DNA of 57,627 nucleotides from Pseudomonas sp. ANT_H4 (GTDB lineage: Bacteria; Pseudomonadota; Gammaproteobacteria; Pseudomonadales; Pseudomonadaceae): assembly GCF_008369295.1 (NCBI RefSeq), contig NZ_VOBG01000032.1, forward strand, positions 1 through 57,627, read 5' to 3'. Position numbers and translations under genes: made by a program. The notes below the pieces were generated by a model, which had not been told where the DNA came from, did not search any database, and saw only the letters and a list, made by a program, of their open reading frames with translations. Below are positions 53,665-57,627 of this stretch, piece by piece. Position 1 is the stretch's first letter. The number at the start of each line of letters is the position of its first letter.

Positions 53665-53748
53665 CGAAATCGATGGAACAAATCCGGACAGCCATCGTTA
53701 AACGATAGGGGCCGCCCTTTGCTGCTCCAACCACCAGGAGTTACTCAG

Positions 53749-54234
53749 ATGATCAGCAAACCCAAAGCCTTCGCTCTCGCCTTCATCCTCGGCAGCGGCA
53801 CGCTGGGCTATGCCGGCATCGGCCTCGCCGCTACAGATCACGATCACGGCCATGCCGACGGCGCGACGGCGCTGCAACTCGACGAGGGCACCCGCTGGAA
53901 CACCGATGCGCCGCTTCGCAAGGCGATGGGCAAGGTAAACGAGAGCATGCGCCAGGCCCTGCCCTCGATCCACGAGAACCGCCTGTCTGCGGTGCAGTAT
54001 GACCAGCTCGCTGAAGAGGTCCGAAGCCAGGTCGCCTACATGGTCGAGAACTGCAAGCTGGGCGCCGAAGCCGATGCGCAGTTGCACCTGATCATCAGCC
54101 GGCTGCTAGCCGGCGCCGATGCCATGGCAGACACTCGGGCCACACAGCGTGACGGTGCAATCACCATAGTGGGCGCATTAGGCGACTACACCAGCTATTT
54201 TGCCGACGACACTTTTACCCCGATCAAGCATTGA
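53749..54234 (+). CDS. DnrO-like exported protein
   Basis: A 161-residue protein with signal peptide (FALAFILGSGTLGYAGIGLA), a His/Asp-rich start of the mature part (ATDHDHGHADG) and a helical domain ending near LHLIISRLLAGADAM. The ATG follows CAGGAGTTACTCAG. It resembles proteins labelled DnrO found with metal-resistance sigma operons. The HDHGH stretch suggests metal binding. Last gene of the operon; no efflux pump genes follow. Confidence 0.65.
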   Translation: MISKPKAFALAFILGSGTLGYAGIGLAATDHDHGHADGATALQLDEGTRWNTDAPLRKAMGKVNESMRQALPSIHENRLSAVQYDQLAEEVRSQVAYMVENCKLGAEADAQLHLIISRLLAGADAMADTRATQRDGAITIVGALGDYTSYFADDTFTPIKH

Positions 54235-54639
54235 CAGGCTGCCAGGACACCTCTTGTCCGGCTGAGCTGGCGCGCTCGCAGAGGTGACCGACTCGGTCGC
54301 CAGAGGCATGACGAGCGCACCTTTTTCGCGGTCGCCACTACGGTTGGCCAGCAGGCTGGCAGTGGCTGGCTGCAGATAGGCTTCCAGCTGGCGTTGCAGC
54401 ATCGTATCGACCACCCGCCCGGGCGATCCGCTCACCACCCGGTTCGCAGCCCAGCCGATAGCGATACAGACGCGCTGGCCGCCCCTTCGGCTGAACCCGT
54501 AAGCGATCACAACGAATCATCGCCACCGTCTGGTCGGCACCACGTCGACCTGAGTGCCGACCACGTCGCGACGGCTGCCGAAGCGCTCGCTGATCGGAAC
54601 AGGTCCATCTCAGTCACTTCCTTTGCCCTAGGGCAATTC

Positions 54640-54709
54640 GTTGCTGCTCCAGATCCTGACCTTGCGTCGAAACCCAAACGTATCCAATCTGCTGAGCTTC
54701 GTTTTCCAT
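54640..54709 (-). pseudogene. Tn3-type resolvase (TnpR) N-terminal scrap
   Basis: The minus strand starts MENEAQQIGYVWVSTQGQDL then EQQR, the catalytic start of a serine resolvase (Ser in VST). After ~25 codons the frame is lost (ALGQRK-stop) and unrelated sequence follows. The 54240-54640 stretch downstream holds no recognisable gene. Confidence 0.65.
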
Positions 54710-54711
54710 GA

Positions 54712-54785
54712 AGCACCTGTCGCATTTATTGTCACAGGTAATTTATGACGTGCGACAGATTTATGCGACATCTCATAGGCAGCAA
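54712..54785. other. Probable resolution (res) site
   Basis: A run of short dyads (TGTCGCATTTATTGTCACAG, TGCGACAGATTTATGCGACA) directly upstream of the resolvase scrap, where Tn3-family res sites lie. TGTCGCA and TGCGACA are repeated half-sites. Confidence 0.45.
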
Positions 54786-54959
54786 ATTCAGCAGCGACGC
54801 TTCTGTCGTATAACTTAGGAGTAAAGCGACGACTGTGGCTTGGAGCGACGAACAGCTCAGGGCTTATCGCCTTGAGGCGGACAAGGGGTTTGAGAAGTAT
54901 GGAACTGAAAGTACACTTAAGCTCGAAGGTCTTGGAGACGACCCTTCACCAGAGAGATA

Positions 54960-55110
54960 TCACAGATCTTCGTCTGGATTACGCAGCGATCTCAGCTCAC
55001 CTCGGGTGACCTCTTCCGGTATCGCGAAGGAGTATCGCCCCAGCATATGATGTGCTCGTAGATCAGCGGCGACAGCCGAGCCAGATCCTCGTCCTGCACC
55101 GGATACCCAT
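54960..55110 (-). pseudogene. Tn3-family transposase C-terminal remnant (right)
   Basis: Minus-strand YPVQDEDLARLSPLIYEHI is followed, after a frameshift, by MLGRYSFAIPEEVTRGELRS and LRNPDEDL-stop, the end of a second Tn3-type transposase. It differs from the fragment at 51.8 kb, so two separate Tn3 insertions left traces around the sigma operon. 55111-55316 contains nothing I can identify. Confidence 0.7.
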
Positions 55111-55316
55111 ACCGGAGAGCAGGAGTTGAACTTGGCCAGCTCAAGTGGTGTGGCTGCTTTGTGGCTCGGCTTTTACTGGGTCGTTACTCCGATGAACTCG
55201 GCACACGCGTCTACCAGTAATAAACGGTCTCTGGCAACCTGACAATCCTGAATGATCGCTTTCAGCTTATTATTCTGGATAGTCCCACTAAATTAACAGA
55301 TTGACTGAAAGTCAAA

Positions 55317-56393
55317 TCAGTGAGGTAATATTTGCCTGATGCTTTTAACTGTTTGCATAACAGTCAGGTTTGCCGCTTCCATTGCACTCACATGCTTAAG
55401 CGTATTCTTCAGATCACCTTTGGCATGAGCAACAATCGCCGCCAAACCACTGCTATGTACGAGTTTGTGGGGTATTTCCAAGCGGCGTAACGCTGCATCA
55501 TGGGGAGTCTTGGAATTTTTTTGCTCATAGTACCACTGGCCAAATAAGCATTCGGTTTCATCAGGCAGGACCAGGGGTTCTTGGCGAGGATTGATCAGCC
55601 GATCATAGACTGCAACTTTTATAGTAAGCTCTTCCATATTGGCAAGTTCTATTTTTGAAAGGACATGCGACCGATCAATTTCAAGCTGCATAGTTTGAGC
55701 TTCTTCGAACATGCTTGTCATTGCCTGTGCGGTATGATCAATGACCGAGGTGAATATTTCCGATGCCTTACTTTGTCTGGAAATAGCGTCTTTGGCGATG
55801 CCGACTTCTTTTTGGATAGCCGATGTTTCGTTGACTATCTCCTGGGTAGCTTGAGCCGTCCTTTCCGCCAGATTACGGACCTCATTTGCCACGACGGCAA
55901 AACCTCTTCCCGATTCACCGGCCCGGGCTGCTTCGATCGCCGCGTTGAGTGCCAGAAGGTTGGTTTGACGTGCGATATCTCTAATCAGATCGACGATACG
56001 ATCAATTTCGCCAGCACGACTGACTAAATGATTTATCACGTTTTCGAGCGCCTCCACCCCCATTTCCAGAACGTGAGATTGATCCTGCAACTCTTTGATC
56101 TGTCCACGATTACTGACCGCTGCACACGCTACGTTTTCGGCACGCTGATGATTGAGTTCGAGTTGTTGGTTAAGCGTGGAGAAAGACTCACTCACGTGTG
56201 ATAAAGAGTTACCACATGTCAAAAGATTTTCAGACAGTCCTCGATAGAAGTCTCGCTGCCGCAAGTCTTCCGCGCGCGTTTCGGTGAGAGAGGGATCGAT
56301 CGTAACAGGCGTTAGAAAGGTTATTATTGGACCTTCCGTGACCGGATCTGTTTTGTGTAAATTTTTTCGCCAAAATGGACGCATTTTTAACAC
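55317..56393 (-). CDS. Soluble methyl-accepting chemotaxis-type receptor with CZB domain
   Basis: A 358-residue protein without membrane spans. A coiled-coil signalling domain (~75-235) has the conserved hairpin DIARQTNLLALNAAIEAARA then GESGRGFAVVANEVRNLAER. A C-terminal CZB domain (~245-345) has KIELANMEELTIKVAVYDRL, FGQWYYEQ, PHKLVHSSG and HVSAMEAA, giving the His/Cys/His zinc ligands. CZB receptors sense cytoplasmic zinc or oxidants such as HOCl. No che genes are beside it, so it must feed a distant array. Confidence 0.9.
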   Translation of the reverse strand: MLKMRPFWRKNLHKTDPVTEGPIITFLTPVTIDPSLTETRAEDLRQRDFYRGLSENLLTCGNSLSHVSESFSTLNQQLELNHQRAENVACAAVSNRGQIKELQDQSHVLEMGVEALENVINHLVSRAGEIDRIVDLIRDIARQTNLLALNAAIEAARAGESGRGFAVVANEVRNLAERTAQATQEIVNETSAIQKEVGIAKDAISRQSKASEIFTSVIDHTAQAMTSMFEEAQTMQLEIDRSHVLSKIELANMEELTIKVAVYDRLINPRQEPLVLPDETECLFGQWYYEQKNSKTPHDAALRRLEIPHKLVHSSGLAAIVAHAKGDLKNTLKHVSAMEAANLTVMQTVKSIRQILPH

Positions 56394-56677
56394 CCTTTCC
56401 AGATTTTAATAGAACACCCATTATTATTCGCAGCACATCGACTGCAGAATAAGACATAGCTTCTTGAATTTCGACGCCGGACCGTCATTTAACTTCTTTT
56501 CGATTAAAGGTGACAATCCGTTGATTACCTTTCCGTAGAGTTGTCGAGTCAGGACTTCGCTAGCGACAATAATTTTCTGTTGCTCAGCTCTTATTTAAGA
56601 CAGATGATCATACCGATAAAGATCAATATTCTTTTTGACCGCGATCAACAAACTCTATTTTTGCAGGACGCAACAGG

Positions 56678-56996
56678 GCAGACGGTCTCAAGGAGCAAGT
56701 GCAACAGTCCGTTAATTAAAAAGCAACTATGGTTTTTTGCTTAGGGTACGGTTGCGCTCGATTCTTTATTGGGAACTGCGAATGGCGTCGTTTTCATCGA
56801 GGACAGCAAATCAACTCTCAACTTCAGAAACTTTTATTACAACAGCGACATCCGTGATACGCATAAGCCCACCGCAGATGAATGGTGGCAGGCGTTCGTA
56901 CTCAACGTACAGTCTGGCTTCACCGCAGGCACCATTGGCCTGGGGACGGATGCCATTTGGCATTTATGCAGTCGGTCTCAAAGAGCAAGCACAACG
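56678..56996. repeat. Pair of 29-bp direct repeats around the porin remnant
   Basis: Copy 1 at 56678-56706 (GCAGACGGTCTCAAGGAGCA...) and copy 2 at 56968-56996 (GCAGTCGGTCTCAAAGAGCA...) differ at about five positions. They bracket the surviving porin sequence. No open reading frame spans both. Origin unknown. Confidence 0.5.
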
Positions 56997-57060
56997 TTTG
57001 ATGTAAGGGATTGCCATGTCTATCATCTAAGTACCGAGGAGCCGTCACCATTATGGTGAT
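56760..57060 (+). pseudogene. OprD-family porin remnant
   Basis: Frame gives FIEDSKSTLNFRNFYYNSDI and WWQAFVLNVQSGFTAGTIGL then GTDA, the start of mature OprD-type porins. No start codon with signal peptide is present, and the frame ends at CSRSQ, where a repeat copy begins. Later sequence to 57220 (LKFDSGRSLKTDLRWFRTRG) is in another frame and I cannot place it. A basic-amino-acid or aromatic-acid channel, now dead. Confidence 0.65.
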
Positions 57061-57220
57061 GCTATTTCCTCGGTGCCGTGCCTACCCTGAAATTTGATAG
57101 TGGGCGATCGCTGAAAACCGATTTGCGCTGGTTCAGGACACGTGGCGATAGGGCGAACGTCCTGGGTACTCCCGGTTACAGAACTTCGAGCTACACAAAG
57201 AACGACGACTGGGAGATTGA

Positions 57221-57627
57221 CGACTGAATCGCCCCGGATTCTCTAGGCACCTTGCAAGCTCATTGCGTAACGCTTTTCAAACTCTAGGCCCAGTCAACAT
57301 CGGGCCGGAGTTCTTCACAGGTCACTGCCCTGCTCGACTCTCGCTCAAGATTGATAGCGAGGCCTGGACCTGCCCGGCACAGGACAAGGCCTCGCCGCGA
57401 GCTGTAGCGGTTATCGAGAAGCTCGTCCGGGCTGCGGCTAAAGGCAGGCTCAAGGATTCGGACCTAGCCCTGCTCGAGGGCATCGCCAGCCTGCTAGAGA
57501 TGTTAATCAGCGTGCAAAACTTTCCAGATTTCCGGGGTAAACAGCGTCCAATAGTTTCCACCCCGGGGTGTGCAACCATCCGGTCTTTCGGCCGGAGAAT
57601 CTGGGGTGTTATCGATGGATATAATTG
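57221..57627 (+). CDS. Partial reading frame running off the window
   Basis: The frame is open from after a TGA at 57218 to the right edge (135 codons) with a coherent protein look: SLRNAFQTLGPVNIGPEFFT, PRAVAVIEKLVRAAAKGRLK and DLALLEGIASLLEMLISVQN. No ATG or good ribosome site is seen before the conserved part, so the start is unclear or lost. I do not recognise the family. Its style (helical, Leu/Ala-rich) differs from the porin remnant upstream and may belong to a mobile element. Confidence 0.4.

Noticed and set aside
57535..57605. A GC-rich hairpin near the right end as a riboswitch or terminator
   Set aside because: CCGGT and GGCCGG segments can pair but there is no T run and it lies within an open frame; evidence too thin.
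1..57627. CRISPR arrays, tRNA and rRNA genes
   Set aside because: I saw no regularly spaced direct repeats, no tRNA cloverleaf with an apparent CCA end and no rRNA-like sequence. By-eye reading could miss a tRNA.

Overview
The window reads as a chromosome segment of a Pseudomonas of the broad fluorescens group. The basis is the codon and protein style, a cytochrome c551 close to the classic Pseudomonas protein, cNOR and nos operons of Pseudomonas layout, an ANR-type box, an OprD-like porin remnant and Rhs polymorphic toxins. This is inference; no rRNA or other marker gene is present. Much of the window is accessory DNA, with many mobile-element scars and decayed genes.

Layout. 1-2.6 kb: the 3' end of an Rhs toxin gene with immunity-like genes and an orphan toxin tail. 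2.6-4.8 kb: a graveyard of a small catabolic cluster (AraC regulator, flavin monooxygenase, aldehyde dehydrogenase, RidA). 4.8-8.4 kb: a FetAB-type ABC exporter and two DUF genes. 8.6-20.1 kb: a thirteen-gene minus-strand Ter island (ATP-grasp, TerD-trypsin fusion, phosphoribosyltransferase, HAD, StiP, CitE-like, HAD, terZ-A-B-C-D-E) with tight overlaps. 20.6-25.4 kb: an outer-membrane protein, GlgX and ChrA. 25.4-50.9 kb: a nitrogen-oxide region with norVW/norR, a P450, nirM, nosRZDFYL, and norCBQD with a diheme NorC. It is interrupted by a DUF488 segmental duplication and a dead IS2-like element. 51-55.1 kb: a group II intron fragment and two Tn3-type fragments bracketing an ECF sigma / anti-sigma / periplasmic metal-sensor operon. 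55.3-57.6 kb: a soluble chemoreceptor, an OprD-like remnant and a partial reading frame.

How the parts fit. NO is handled twice: by cytoplasmic flavorubredoxin NorV with reductase NorW under NorR and sigma54, and by membrane cNOR (NorCB with assembly factors NorQD). N2O is handled by NosZ with its maturation genes. No nitrite or nitrate reductase gene is present here, so the region looks like an NO/N2O detoxification or partial denitrification island.

The observation I rate highest is a second, previously unremarked NorR-type promoter at 43.9-44.0 kb. It has three GTCA-N3-TGAC palindromes with the same 20 and 25 bp spacing, and the same distance to a -24/-12 element, as the norV promoter. 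It sits ahead of a small secreted glycine-zipper protein. Other points of note are the diheme NorC with a 36-residue membrane peptide gene ahead of it, a P450 lacking the usual I-helix acid beside the NO genes, and an ANR box aimed at a tiny minus-strand reading frame.
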